Below, piece after piece: positions 24,559-34,105 of a DNA stretch of 64,000 nt. The number at the start of each line of letters is the position of its first letter. Position 1 is the stretch's first letter. Origin of the DNA: Enterococcus mundtii (GTDB lineage: Bacteria; Bacillota; Bacilli; Lactobacillales; Enterococcaceae); the NCBI RefSeq assembly GCF_002813755.1, contig NZ_CP018061.1, positions 1,478,001 through 1,542,000 on the forward strand. Direction: 5' to 3'. Under the pieces are notes generated by a model. That model saw nothing but the letters and a program-made list of their open reading frames with translations. It was not told the origin of the DNA and made no database searches. The translations under genes were made by a program, and so were the position numbers.

Positions 24559-24662
24559 GTGTAGAACTACAATACCACTTCTTTATTTGTTTGTCAAAAA
24601 AGAAATACGAATAAAGTCAATTTATTAACGACTTCAGACTGAGCTCATCTTTCGAGTACATT

Positions 24663-24710
24663 GAAAAAGCTCCAATGATATTTATCCTTAACATCACTGT
24701 GAGCTTTTTC
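24663..24710. terminator. Intrinsic terminator after the YxeA-like gene
   Basis: GAAAAAGCTC pairs with GAGCTTTTTC across a 28-nt loop that can form a smaller hairpin. It lies 43 bp past the stop codon at 24753 on the minus strand. Confidence 0.6.
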
Positions 24711-24752
24711 TACTATTAATAAATGGACACTAAGAATTCAACATCCTAGCCA

Positions 24753-25118
24753 TTACGAATTGATTTTTTCCAACGCCTTCGTAGGCACTTCGTTTTCTGG
24801 TACTTCACTCCATCCTTTTCCTTGCATTCCTTTTGCATAGATTTTTAAGTATTTACCTTGTTTTAACTCGTGATCCACTAATTTTTTTACTGTTTGTTGA
24901 TTGCCATCTTCATCGTATCCTTCAAACGTGTAGAGATAATCCTTCCCTTTTTTATCCCCACTACTTGTTTTGACATAGTATTCTTTCACTTCTTTATCAG
25001 ATAAAAAATTATCCGTTAATGCTTGAAAGCCTTCTGTCTTTGATTCAATAAAAAATGCACCAATTCCTAAAATAAGCGCAATTACTAATAATCCTTTTAC
25101 TAATTTTCCCATTATCAT
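24753..25118 (-). CDS. YxeA family protein (DUF1093)
   Basis: 121 residues from the ATG at 25116-25118; an ATG two codons later is an alternative, given AGGAAG upstream. A membrane span or uncleaved signal (about 7-25) is followed by a small beta-barrel-like domain typical of YxeA/DUF1093 (EYYVKTSSGDKKG, YTFEGYDEDGNQQTVKK, YLKIYAKGMQGKGWSEVP). These secreted or membrane-anchored proteins occur widely in Firmicutes, often near ABC transporters or stress genes. The function is not known. Confidence 0.75.
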   Translation of the reverse strand: MIMGKLVKGLLVIALILGIGAFFIESKTEGFQALTDNFLSDKEVKEYYVKTSSGDKKGKDYLYTFEGYDEDGNQQTVKKLVDHELKQGKYLKIYAKGMQGKGWSEVPENEVPTKALEKINS

Positions 25119-25271
25119 TCCCACTTCCTAATTCTTTTTCATTTCCTGTCTAAATCATACTAAATAAAACAATGATTCGAAATCTATTCTTCCTATGTTT
25201 AACTTACATTAACGTCATAAAAATTTATCTAGTGACTGATTTTGACCTAGGTAGAATAATATAATGAAAAT

Positions 25272-25310
25272 AAGCCGTAAAACCCAAAATATTCTCGGAT
25301 TTTACAGGCT
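25272..25310. terminator. Intrinsic terminator after the C39-like gene
   Basis: AGCCgTAAAAcCC pairs imperfectly with GGaTTTTAcaGGCT around an 11-nt loop. On the minus strand it is followed by a T-rich run. It lies 44 bp past the stop at 25354. Confidence 0.55.
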
Positions 25311-25353
25311 ATAGAAAAGCATTACTACTACAATTGGTTTGTTCAGCTTTAGT

Positions 25354-26715
25354 CTATCTTACAACTACCGCGTATTTACGTGCATTATAAATATTCTCAA
25401 ATGTTGTCCGATTCATCCAATAAGGACCACTGATCGGATCTGATACATGGACTTGATTACTTCCTTTATTATATCCATCAAGAGTGACCGCATGATTATT
25501 ATTCGCTGCGACACCAAAATTCCAATTCCCCCAACGGATTGGTTGGAAATTGATCGTCACCCAAGCAACAACCGGATGGCCATTTTTGACTTCGTTTAGC
25601 AACGTATTCATCGAGCTACCTGAAATATTTTGGACATTTCCGTACTTCTTGCCCCACGTCGTCAAAGGTGCAGGATAAATTGCAGAATAAGTCCATGAAT
25701 TTTCGACGAATGGGCTGCCGACAAAACCGCTGTTTGGATTACCATTCGGTGATTTAGGGATCGTATTCAAGAATTGAGTCAAACTCCAATTTGTGATCTT
25801 CCCTTTATATTGAAGTGCTTGCAATAAAGAAGCCCCTTCACATCCACTTGGCGCACCTAACGCATATTGGTTGTAATTTTTCACACCCAATAGTTTATAG
25901 TCCTCTTGATTTTGTTGACCACTACCAACTGCGTACCAACCAACACCTTCATAGACCCAGCCTTGTTTCGTGATTACTTTTTTCTCGTTTTCATCTAACG
26001 TGTAATGGTGCCAGTTCACTCGTTTACTATATAAACGACTGACAGGAATGGCATTCGCTCCTTTATAGGAATACCAACCGATTCCTTCATACTTCCAGCC
26101 TTGTTTCGTGATACTATCTCTTTCTTTTGCGTTCAACGTATAAAAATGTTCCCCATTATAGCGATTGTACAAACGATAGACAGGATCACCACTTGTCGGT
26201 GCCTGCCAACCAACACCTTCGTAATTCCAACCAATCCTTCTTAAATTATCTCGTTCACCAGTATCTCTCGTGTAAAAATGCTCACCACTATGTGGATTGA
26301 ATAAACGATACATTGGAATCGTTTGCACAGCTGCTCGAAATAATCTTGGGGAGCCTTCGATCAATTCCTCTTTTGGCGCTTGTGTGATATCCGCTTCGTT
26401 TTTACCAGCTTTTTCTGGCGCTTCCAAAGCGACTTCTACTCCATCGACGATTGCAGTTTGTGGTTGCTCTGGTTGAACTTCTGTTTCTTCACTCGCTTGT
26501 ACTGATGGTGTTTGTTGTGACTCTTGCGTTGGTACCTCTGTTTCTGTCGTTTCTGTACTATTTATCTGTGGAGCTGCTGACGTTTGAGTCGATTCAGTCG
26601 AGGTAGCCATTGTAGACGAATCCTCTGCAAAAACTTGACTCACACCAAACGAACTCGCTAAAATCGCAAGTATCGTGAACCCACAAATCCCCTTAGTAAT
26701 AAATCCCCTTTTCAT
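25354..26715 (-). CDS. Secreted C39-like peptidase-family protein with three DUF5648-type surface repeats
   Basis: 453 residues from the ATG at 26713-26715 (GAGGAGG seven bases ahead). A signal peptide ends near residue 30 (SQVFAED). A Thr/Ser/Glu/Pro-rich stalk follows (about 31-125). Three tandem repeats of about 42 residues then appear (YRLFNPHSGEHFYT, YRLYNRYNGEHFYT, SRLYSKRVNWHHYT, each ending in GWxYEGVGW), of the DUF5648 cell-wall or carbohydrate-binding type. The C-terminal 185 residues resemble the C39-like papain fold: Cys in GAPSGCEGASLLQAL, His in NNHAVTLDGY and Asp in VSDPISGPYW. No sortase signal is visible. It could be a wall-bound protease or hydrolase; its substrate is unknown. 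Confidence 0.85.
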   Translation of the reverse strand: MKRGFITKGICGFTILAILASSFGVSQVFAEDSSTMATSTESTQTSAAPQINSTETTETEVPTQESQQTPSVQASEETEVQPEQPQTAIVDGVEVALEAPEKAGKNEADITQAPKEELIEGSPRLFRAAVQTIPMYRLFNPHSGEHFYTRDTGERDNLRRIGWNYEGVGWQAPTSGDPVYRLYNRYNGEHFYTLNAKERDSITKQGWKYEGIGWYSYKGANAIPVSRLYSKRVNWHHYTLDENEKKVITKQGWVYEGVGWYAVGSGQQNQEDYKLLGVKNYNQYALGAPSGCEGASLLQALQYKGKITNWSLTQFLNTIPKSPNGNPNSGFVGSPFVENSWTYSAIYPAPLTTWGKKYGNVQNISGSSMNTLLNEVKNGHPVVAWVTINFQPIRWGNWNFGVAANNNHAVTLDGYNKGSNQVHVSDPISGPYWMNRTTFENIYNARKYAVVVR

Positions 26716-26941
26716 CTTTTTCCTCCTCATAAATGAACAAAAAATAGCAATAGATTTTACATAAGATGTTTCCTAAAAATATTATAACGATAGTAATATA
26801 TACTATTGTTTAAATTATACATGAATCTATTTTTTTGTCCGAATGATTTGTTTAATTTATTTGAGAACCAAAGAAAGCATACGCTAATTTCATTGAGTAA
26901 AACTAGATGGAGCTAAGGTAGGAATGAATGAATCTTATCTT

Positions 26942-27649
26942 TTAGAATATGAGGTTTTCCAATGCTGGCGAACATATATTATTATGAATGCGCCCATCCT
27001 TTAAAACAATTGCTCTGGAAGATTGACTGGCAAGCTCTAGGTCATGAGTCACCATAACGATTGTCTTTCCTTTGCTTACTAATTCTTTCAGTACTTCCAT
27101 AATAAGGACACGTGAGTGAGTATCTAATGCGCTAGTAGGTTCATCTAAAAATAATATTTCTGGATCTGCTAATATTGTGCGACCAATTGCCACTTTTTGT
27201 TGTTCACCACCCGAAAGAGCATCAATGGGTTGGTGTAAATCCGCTTTTAATTCCAATCGTTCTGCCAGAGAATAAACATTTTCCCTTTTTATTTTGTGAC
27301 CATTCAATGTTCCTGGGAGTACCATATTATCGTAGGCTGACAATGAAGGTATGAGTTGGAAATCTTGAAAAATAAAGCCGATTTTTTTACGGCGAAACTT
27401 TGCTAATTTCGCTGCACTCCATCCATAAGGAGATTTGCCATAGATCATCACCTCTCCCTCTGTAGGAGGTAATAAGCTAGAGATACAATGAAGCAACGTT
27501 GTTTTCCCTGAACCAGAAGGTCCTACGATTGATACAAACTCTTGTTGTTTTACATCAAAAGAAATATCAGTAAGCACTTGTAAAAGATTTCCTTTCGCAA
27601 GCTCTATTTCTTTTTTTAATTCAGTTATTGAAATCACTATCTCTCTCAT
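26942..27649 (-). CDS. ABC transporter ATP-binding protein (MacB/BceA type)
   Basis: 235 residues with Walker A GPSGSGKTT, Q-loop FQDFQLIPS, signature LSGGEQQKVAIGR, Walker B ILFLDEPTSALD and the H-loop VTHD. The sequence is of the MacB/LolD/BceA family, which powers FtsX-like permeases involved in peptide antibiotic defence or lipoprotein and peptide export. The start follows GGAGG. It lies 229 bp after the permease gene, an unusually wide gap for such a pair. Confidence 0.9.
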   Translation of the reverse strand: MREIVISITELKKEIELAKGNLLQVLTDISFDVKQQEFVSIVGPSGSGKTTLLHCISSLLPPTEGEVMIYGKSPYGWSAAKLAKFRRKKIGFIFQDFQLIPSLSAYDNMVLPGTLNGHKIKRENVYSLAERLELKADLHQPIDALSGGEQQKVAIGRTILADPEILFLDEPTSALDTHSRVLIMEVLKELVSKGKTIVMVTHDLELASQSSRAIVLKDGRIHNNICSPALENLIF

Positions 27650-27878
27650 CGGTCTTAACCTCCAAAAATTTAATAATACTTATAGTACTATCCTTACCAC
27701 AAAATCATTCTAGTTTATAAATCGAATTCTCATATAGAACTGTAGGGCGCAAACTACTCACTGATAGTAGAAGGATCTCCCCTTTCAGCTATTACCTTAC
27801 ATCTTTCAATCTAAACTAATTATTCTCTTATGCTCAAATCAATGAAAACAGATGGATTCTTTTAGTATACTAATAAAT

Positions 27879-29255
27879 CTACTCCACATACTTCTTTGAT
27901 GTATGACGTTCAAAACAATAAATGGAAATAAAACACAAACCGAAGACAACAAAAGTTCCTAACGATAATAGAATATTAATCGACCAGTTCGCCTTAAAAA
28001 TATTGCCCCCACCCAGATAGGTCACTCTTAATAATGGAATCGCAAACATTATCATTCCAATGAAAGTAACTATTATTGAGATGAGTGAAACTATACTGAT
28101 TTCAATGATTCTCATTTTAAAAATCCAATTTGGTGTACATCCAGTATAAAAGTATTCTTTAGATTCAACTTTTGTTTTAATTCTAAAAAGAAAAATTGAC
28201 ACAAATACATTGGCCAAGCTGATGAGTATTGGAGCGCCAAATACAAAAATAAGGTTGATGACCAAATCTGAAATATAAGAGTTATCATTTGTACCATCAA
28301 TCAGTAGTTTAGTGTTGAGAAACAAAGCTATAAAATTCCCAACTAGCAAAGTAATGATGCTGACAGGACGAATTAATTTTATTAATTCTTCTATATTGTA
28401 TTGCATATTGTAAAATGCAGTGCGGATCATCGGATTCTTTGTCATTTTTGGTAATCCAACAATTATATGTACGATCCCTCGAAATATGAGACGAATCAAA
28501 AAATTCATAGTCATAAGTATAGAAAGCCACAGAAGGAGCAATAAATTCATTGAGTTACTCATACTTTGAGTATATTCTTTTATTAAAGTTGGATCAGGAA
28601 TATTTTTGAAATATAAATATACTGTCGCACCTACGCTTATGAGTAACGCAATTATTCCCAAAAATCTACCACTGTTCTTCGTTTTATTAGATGCTCTATG
28701 AGAGGAAAGGCTTCCCTTTCTTTTCTTGTAATTTTTAAGACAATAGCGCATACATGTATATAGAATAATTGCTAGTTGAATCATTATCACAGCAAAAATG
28801 ATATTCCATGAGAACTGAAGAGGGATATGTACAAGAGATTCTTTAGCAGCACTCGAAGGTAATGTGGATAAAAAAAGCTGTGAAGATTTTAAGGAAAAGC
28901 AGCTTCCAAAAAACGCTCCAATCATACCGATTAATGACATTTGACCGGTCATTACCAAACTAATTTGAGCTGGAGAAGCTCCTAAAAGAAGCAATATGTC
29001 ATTTGTTTCATCAAAAAAATCTATACACTGTTTCATTGCATTGGTAGTCAATAAAAACAACACTACTATCCCTATAACTATTGGTAACTGCATAAAAACA
29101 CCATAATCAACCGAACTGTTAAGATCAGCCCTACTTAAAGCATTTAATATCACAAAAGCAGTGCTAAATATTAATCCAGAAACAATAAAAATAGGTAGTA
29201 TTGATAGCCAAATTTTCCAATGCTGTAAAAATTGCTTAATAATTAACTTACACAT
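27879..29255 (-). CDS. FtsX-like ABC transporter permease
   Basis: 458 residues with about eight to ten hydrophobic segments: one near residues 15-40, a pair near 55-80 and 105-125, and more through the C-terminal third. An FtsX-type extracytoplasmic part lies between them. AAGGAGG precedes the ATG. Together with the ATPase gene it forms one transporter. The surroundings give no peptide or two-component system, so substrate and role (export, immunity or sensing) cannot be assigned. The region is more AT-rich than its neighbours, which hints at recent arrival. Confidence 0.75.
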   Translation of the reverse strand: MCKLIIKQFLQHWKIWLSILPIFIVSGLIFSTAFVILNALSRADLNSSVDYGVFMQLPIVIGIVVLFLLTTNAMKQCIDFFDETNDILLLLGASPAQISLVMTGQMSLIGMIGAFFGSCFSLKSSQLFLSTLPSSAAKESLVHIPLQFSWNIIFAVIMIQLAIILYTCMRYCLKNYKKRKGSLSSHRASNKTKNSGRFLGIIALLISVGATVYLYFKNIPDPTLIKEYTQSMSNSMNLLLLLWLSILMTMNFLIRLIFRGIVHIIVGLPKMTKNPMIRTAFYNMQYNIEELIKLIRPVSIITLLVGNFIALFLNTKLLIDGTNDNSYISDLVINLIFVFGAPILISLANVFVSIFLFRIKTKVESKEYFYTGCTPNWIFKMRIIEISIVSLISIIVTFIGMIMFAIPLLRVTYLGGGNIFKANWSINILLSLGTFVVFGLCFISIYCFERHTSKKYVE

Positions 29256-29643
29256 TTACCAGCAGCCTCCTTATTTAGTATTTCTAAATTTAAGGTAGCA
29301 TAAGAAAATTGTAGAAACAATTAGACTTTAGCCTTATTATGTCTAAAGATTAAGTAATCAATCTAAAAAATACGCATCAAGAACCTACTATGTTTTAGCT
29401 ATTCTATATAGAATGCTTGGATAGCTAACAATTATCTTAAGATATTAAAGCGAAACCTTTAAAGTGATAGAAGTCATTGCATTTTCAAATGAAGGATCTT
29501 GTTTCAACATGGAAAAACATTGTTTTCCAGAAAAAAAGACAGAAAGAAATTCTCCACTTCTTTCTGTCATAATTATTCTAATATTCCTCTTCACCAACAT
29601 CATTTGACAAAGAGCTAAGTTTTTTTTGCAATAGCCTATTAGG
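29256..29643. other. Intergenic region between lepA and the ABC permease gene
   Basis: About 390 bp without a supported gene. It holds the lepA terminator (29538-29570). A CTTTAG / CTAAAG inverted pair near 29324-29348 might be an operator for the ABC genes. No convincing promoter hexamers were picked out. An ORF across 29445-29666 runs over the terminator and into lepA and is not credible. Confidence 0.5.
29538..29570 (-). terminator. Intrinsic terminator of lepA
   Basis: On the minus strand GACAGAAAGAAG and TTCTTTCTGTC form a long stem with a short loop, followed by seven T. It lies about 75 bp past the lepA stop. Confidence 0.85.
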
Positions 29644-31479
29644 CTATTTCTTCGGTTCATCCTCATCCATTTTCAGAACAGCCATGAAGGCTTCTTGAGG
29701 GACTTCGACGTTACCGATTTGTTTCATTCGTTTCTTACCTTCTTTTTGTTTTTCAAGAAGTTTACGTTTACGGGAAACGTCACCACCGTAACATTTAGCC
29801 AGCACATTTTTACGTAAGGCTTTGATGTCTGAACGGGCAACGATTTTTTGACCGATCGCTGCTTGGATCGGAACCTCGAATTGTTGACGAGGGATCAGTT
29901 TTTTCAGTTTTTCAACGATGGCTTTTCCGCGTTCATAGGCAAAATCACGATGAACGATGAAGCTTAATGCGTCAACTTTTTCAGCATTCAGCAAGATATC
30001 CATTTTCACTAGCTTGCTCTTTTGATAACCTGACATTTCGTAGTCAAGTGAAGCGTAGCCTTTCGTGCTTGATTTTAGTTTGTCAAAGAAATCAAAGACG
30101 ATCTCTGACAAAGGCAAGTTATAAACGACATTGACACGATAATCATCTAAATAATCCATTGTAATAAAATCGCCACGTTTACGTTGCGAAAGTTCCATGA
30201 CTGCACCAACGTACTCATTAGGTACCATGATCTGTGCTTTCACAAAAGGTTCTTCGACATCTTGGATCGTGACTGGTTCAGGAAAATCAGCAGGATTATC
30301 AACAACGACCATCGAACCGTCTGTCTTGTTGACATGATAGATTACAGAAGGCGCTGTCGTGATCAATTCAAGATTGAACTCACGCTCTAAACGTTCTTGG
30401 ACGACATCCATGTGAAGCAATCCTAAGAAGCCACAACGGAAACCAAAGCCGAGTGCTTGTGATGTTTCTGGTTCAAACTGCAAAGCAGCATCATTTAGTT
30501 GAAGTTTTTCCAATGCTTCACGTAGATCATTGTAACGTGATGTGTCGATCGGGTATAAACCACAATAGACCATTGGGTTCATTTTACGATAACCTGGTAA
30601 TGCTTCTGTAGCTGGATTATCCGCAAGTGTCACTGTATCCCCGACACTTGTATCTTGGACTGTTTTGATGCTTGCAGTGATATAACCGACATCACCGACC
30701 ATCAAAAAGTCACGCGCAATGGTTTTTGGTGAGAATACACCAACTTCGGTCACATCAAAGGTCTTGCCATTACTCATCAATTTGATTTTATCTCCTGCTT
30801 TGACAACACCATCTGTGATACGCACATTTAAAATAACTCCGCGGTAGCTGTCATAGATCGAATCAAAAATCAATGCTTTCAAAGGAGCTTCGATATCGCC
30901 AGAAGGTGCTGGGACATATTCCACTACTTGTTCTAGTATTTCTTCGATACCGATCCCAGACTTCGCACTTGCTAACACCGCTTCACTGGCATCGATGCCG
31001 ATCACTTCTTCGATTTCATTACGCACACGCTCTGGATCTGCGGCTGGTAGATCGATCTTATTGATGACTGGTAAAATCTCTAGGTCATTATCTAATGCCA
31101 AATAAACATTGGCTAATGTCTGTGCTTCAATCCCTTGAGCGGCATCCACGACTAAGACTGCTCCTTCACAGGCAGCTAAACTTCGGGATACTTCATAGGT
31201 AAAATCGACGTGCCCTGGGGTATCGATCAAATGGAAGATATATGTCTCTCCATTTTTAGCTGTATAGTTCAATTCTACGGCATTTAGTTTGATCGTGATC
31301 CCACGTTCACGTTCTAGATCCATGGAGTCTAATAACTGATCTTGCATTTCGCGAGACGTCACAGTGTTCGTCTTTTCCAAAATCCGATCGGCCAAAGTTG
31401 ATTTCCCATGGTCGATATGAGCAATGATCGAAAAATTTCGAATTTGCTCTTGGCGTTGTTTCATTTTCTTTATATCCAT
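29644..31479 (-). CDS. lepA: Elongation factor 4 (ribosome back-translocase LepA)
   Basis: 611 residues. The ATG at 31477-31479 follows AAGAGGAG by five bases; upstream in-frame codons are not used in the family. GTPase motifs are [17 protein letters not shown] and [10 protein letters not shown]. The C-terminal LepA-specific domain is present ([48 protein letters not shown]). It is a ribosome-associated translation factor. A promoter TTTAAA-17-TATAAT lies at 31514-31542. The gene is divergent from the acetyltransferase gene. Confidence 0.97.
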   Translation of the reverse strand: MDIKKMKQRQEQIRNFSIIAHIDHGKSTLADRILEKTNTVTSREMQDQLLDSMDLERERGITIKLNAVELNYTAKNGETYIFHLIDTPGHVDFTYEVSRSLAACEGAVLVVDAAQGIEAQTLANVYLALDNDLEILPVINKIDLPAADPERVRNEIEEVIGIDASEAVLASAKSGIGIEEILEQVVEYVPAPSGDIEAPLKALIFDSIYDSYRGVILNVRITDGVVKAGDKIKLMSNGKTFDVTEVGVFSPKTIARDFLMVGDVGYITASIKTVQDTSVGDTVTLADNPATEALPGYRKMNPMVYCGLYPIDTSRYNDLREALEKLQLNDAALQFEPETSQALGFGFRCGFLGLLHMDVVQERLEREFNLELITTAPSVIYHVNKTDGSMVVVDNPADFPEPVTIQDVEEPFVKAQIMVPNEYVGAVMELSQRKRGDFITMDYLDDYRVNVVYNLPLSEIVFDFFDKLKSSTKGYASLDYEMSGYQKSKLVKMDILLNAEKVDALSFIVHRDFAYERGKAIVEKLKKLIPRQQFEVPIQAAIGQKIVARSDIKALRKNVLAKCYGGDVSRKRKLLEKQKEGKKRMKQIGNVEVPQEAFMAVLKMDEDEPKK

Positions 31480-31551
31480 AGCGTCTCCTCTTTTCATATA
31501 ATCAGCACTTTTCATTATACCAACGAAAAGGAGGAATTTAAAGACTTTTTC

Positions 31552-31578
31552 CTTCTAAGGACTTTAGAAGTTTTTTTT
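31552..31578 (+). terminator. Orphan hairpin with T-tract upstream of the Eis-like gene
   Basis: CTTCTAA and TTAGAAG with a 5-nt loop, followed by eight T on the plus strand. No plus-strand gene precedes it. It could stop antisense transcription from the lepA region, or be chance. Confidence 0.35.
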
Positions 31579-31627
31579 AGAAACTTTTGTTATACTGTGA
31601 ACAAGTAACTAAATTGGAGTTGAAAAA

Positions 31628-32845
31628 ATGGACCAAACAGATTTTAGAGAAAATTTTGAGTTGAAGCCTGTCACGGAGGAACATGTTGACCAGTTCAATG
31701 AGTTACTTTCCTACGTTTTTCAAGTCACTGACTCTGATATTGAAGAAAGTGGATTCGAAAACAAACGGGAATTTGTACGTTCCAAGCGACCGATTCTAGA
31801 ATTATCCAATGTATTCGGCTGGTTTCATAAAGAAAAATTGATATCTCAAATCGCGATCTATCCTTGCGAGGTCAATATCCACGGTACACGGTACCAAATG
31901 GGTGGTGTGACTGGCGTTGGAACCTATCCCGAATATGCCAACCATGGATTGATGCAAGACTTGATCATCGTCGCATTAGACAACATGCGCAAAAACAAAC
32001 AGTGGATCTCATATCTTTATCCTTACAATATCCCTTATTACAGGCGTAAAGGTTGGGAAATCATGTCAGATAAGTTATCCTTTAAAATACGTGATACGCA
32101 ACTACCTAAACAAGTACCTGTTTCTGGTATCGTGGAACGACTGCCTGTCGATCACGAAGATGTTTTCCGTGTCTATCAACAGTTTGCGGGAAAGAATCAT
32201 GGTGCACTGTTTCGTAGTGCCTTTCACTGGGAAGAATACTGGCGTTTCGAAAATGAAGAAGAACGGACTGCGGCGATTTATTACAATAGCGACAATGAAC
32301 CAACAGGTGTACTTTTTTATTGGGTCGCTGAAGAAGTCTTCCATGTCAAAGAGATGTTTTATTTGAACCAAGAGGCGCGTAATGGGTTGTGGAACTTCAT
32401 CTCTGCACATTTCTCAATGGTTTACTGGGTACATGGCGATATCTACAAAAATGAACCCCTCGCTTTCTTATTAGAAGATAGTCAAATCAAAGAACAGATC
32501 GAACCTTATTTTATGGCAAGAATCGTTGACGTCAAAGAATTTATCCAGCGCTTCCCTTTTTCTGGTACAGCAGAGGATTTCCATTTCATCGTGGAAGATT
32601 CCGTGGCACCTTGGAACAATGGCGTATTTGGCTTGACATGGCGAGATGGTCGTTTGTCGATTGTTAACGAACCCCTAGGAAAAATGGTTCGCTTAGATAT
32701 CCAAACCTTGACATGCCTAATGATGAATTATCGTCGTGCTTCTTACCTTGCTCGAATCGAGCGCATAACCACGGATGAGGACATGATCAAGACATTAGAG
32801 CGGATCATCCCAAACATGGAAGCTTATTTTAGTGACTATTTCTAA
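31628..32845 (+). CDS. Eis-like GNAT N-acetyltransferase
   Basis: 405 residues. The ATG follows TTGGAG by seven bases. It has the three-part architecture of the Eis family: an N-terminal GNAT domain with the acetyl-CoA loop (MGGVTGVGTYPEYANHGLMQDL, residues 80-101), a second GNAT-like domain, and a C-terminal SCP2-like part. Eis proteins acetylate amines on aminoglycosides or proteins; the natural substrate here is unknown. An extended TGTTATACT minus-10 lies at 31588-31596. The gene is followed closely by the deoxyribosyltransferase gene. Confidence 0.85.
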   Translation: MDQTDFRENFELKPVTEEHVDQFNELLSYVFQVTDSDIEESGFENKREFVRSKRPILELSNVFGWFHKEKLISQIAIYPCEVNIHGTRYQMGGVTGVGTYPEYANHGLMQDLIIVALDNMRKNKQWISYLYPYNIPYYRRKGWEIMSDKLSFKIRDTQLPKQVPVSGIVERLPVDHEDVFRVYQQFAGKNHGALFRSAFHWEEYWRFENEEERTAAIYYNSDNEPTGVLFYWVAEEVFHVKEMFYLNQEARNGLWNFISAHFSMVYWVHGDIYKNEPLAFLLEDSQIKEQIEPYFMARIVDVKEFIQRFPFSGTAEDFHFIVEDSVAPWNNGVFGLTWRDGRLSIVNEPLGKMVRLDIQTLTCLMMNYRRASYLARIERITTDEDMIKTLERIIPNMEAYFSDYF

Positions 32846-32865
32846 TACAAAGGATGTTGAAACGA

Positions 32866-33360
32866 ATGAATATTTATTTTGCAGCACCACTATTTGCAAA
32901 AGGAGATTTGCTTTATAACGAATCTCTTGTAAAAAAAATCAGAGAGATTTCTTCTGATTTATCGATCTATCTACCACAAGAAAACGAAGCAATCAATGAT
33001 AAGACTGCCTATGCAGACAGCAAAATGATCGCCTTGGCTGATACAGAAAAAGTACTAGAAAGTGACCTGATGATCGCTCTTTTAGATGGATTAACAATCG
33101 ATGCCGGAGTTGCTTCTGAAATCGGTGTCGCCTATGCAAAAGGCATTCCGATCATTGGTTTATATACAGATAGCCGCCAACAAGGAGCGACTCATCCAAA
33201 AAAAGTCGCTGCCTTGCAACAGGCCGGTGAAAATCAGTTTCATTATTTAAATCTTTATACGGTCGGCTTGATCAAGTTGAACGGAACGATCGTGTCTTCT
33301 GAAGAAGCTTTGTTCGAAGCATTGAAATCATATCTAGCTGGGGGAAATATTAGTGAGTAA
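32866..33360 (+). CDS. Nucleoside 2-deoxyribosyltransferase family protein
   Basis: 164 residues from the ATG at 32866, with AAGGA some eleven bases before. The family pattern is seen in NIYFAAPLF at the start and the catalytic glutamate segment DAGVASEIGVAYAKGIPIIGLYTD near residue 85. Such enzymes swap bases between deoxyribonucleosides or hydrolyse deoxynucleotides, in nucleotide salvage. It follows the acetyltransferase gene by 20 bp and overlaps the next gene by 8 bp. Confidence 0.85.
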   Translation: MNIYFAAPLFAKGDLLYNESLVKKIREISSDLSIYLPQENEAINDKTAYADSKMIALADTEKVLESDLMIALLDGLTIDAGVASEIGVAYAKGIPIIGLYTDSRQQGATHPKKVAALQQAGENQFHYLNLYTVGLIKLNGTIVSSEEALFEALKSYLAGGNISE

Positions 33361-34021
33361 GACAGTAAAAAAAGTTCAGATTGCATTAACGATTTTCGGT
33401 CTATTTGTTGTGGGTTATAACATTTTCGAATTTGTAACAAATAAATATTCGACCACACAAGGAATCACCTTTATCGTCGAATCTTTGGCAGGTATCTTAT
33501 TGATTTATTTGCCACAGATCATTCGCCGATTGTTCAAGATCCATGTTCCTGATGCAATTGTTTTATTTTATTGGTTTTTCTTGTTTATCTCTGTCTTTTT
33601 AGGAACAGGTATGCACTTGATCAGTATTATTTCATTTTGGGATAAAATCTTACACGCCGTTAGCCCGATGGTTCTGACTGCCTTAGGTTACGGTTTGATT
33701 GGCTTCTTGCTGAAAGACGCGCCAATCGAGAAAACAAGTCCTTGGCTATTTCTTTTATTTGGATTTGCTTTTGCCGGATTATGCGGTGTTTTCTGGGAGT
33801 TCTGGGAATTTCTATGCGATCAATTCTTAGGGATGAACCTGCAACGATTTGCTGCTTCTGATGGTACACTCTTCGTCGGACGCGAAGCATTGATGGATAC
33901 AATGGGAGATTTACTAACAAATACAGTCGGCGCCTTTATCATGGGTGTTTATGCGTGGGTCCAAGTGAAAAAAGACCCAGCACATTTTGAGAGCTACCGA
34001 TTAAAAAAATTGGAAGATTGA
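33353..34021 (+). CDS. Multi-pass membrane protein (DUF2238/YjdF-like)
   Basis: 222 residues starting at a GTG (33353-33355) behind GGGGG. About six transmembrane segments, with a conserved acidic and aromatic core (GVFWEFWEFLCD, DTMGDLLTNTVGAFIMGVYAW) as in the YjdF/DUF2238 membrane family. Its start overlaps the deoxyribosyltransferase gene by 8 bp, so it is cotranslated. The function is not known. Confidence 0.8.
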   Translation: MSKTVKKVQIALTIFGLFVVGYNIFEFVTNKYSTTQGITFIVESLAGILLIYLPQIIRRLFKIHVPDAIVLFYWFFLFISVFLGTGMHLISIISFWDKILHAVSPMVLTALGYGLIGFLLKDAPIEKTSPWLFLLFGFAFAGLCGVFWEFWEFLCDQFLGMNLQRFAASDGTLFVGREALMDTMGDLLTNTVGAFIMGVYAWVQVKKDPAHFESYRLKKLED

Positions 34022-34047
34022 TTGCTAGTATCAACAGTAACCTTACT

Positions 34048-34094
34048 AAAAAAAGTGAGTTTGGGATCCTAAAGATTCCTGACTCACTTTTTTT
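34048..34094. terminator. Bidirectional intrinsic terminator
   Basis: AAAAAAAGTGAGT pairs with ACTCACTTTTTTT around a 20-nt loop. It separates the convergent membrane protein gene (plus) and sugar transporter gene (minus). Confidence 0.85.
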
Positions 34095-34105
34095 TCTGCA
34101 AATTT

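Noticed and set aside
27734..27840. A GTG-started mini-ORF in the gap between ABC permease and ATPase genes
   Set aside because: Only about 18 codons long, with a poorly spaced ribosome site and no recognisable peptide features.
29630..29648. Palindrome AATAGCCTATTAGGCTATT at the lepA stop codon
   Set aside because: It lacks a T-tract and the real terminator lies 70 bp further on; it is probably without function.
29445..29666. A 73-residue minus-strand ORF
   Set aside because: It spans the lepA terminator, overlaps the end of lepA and has no ribosome site.
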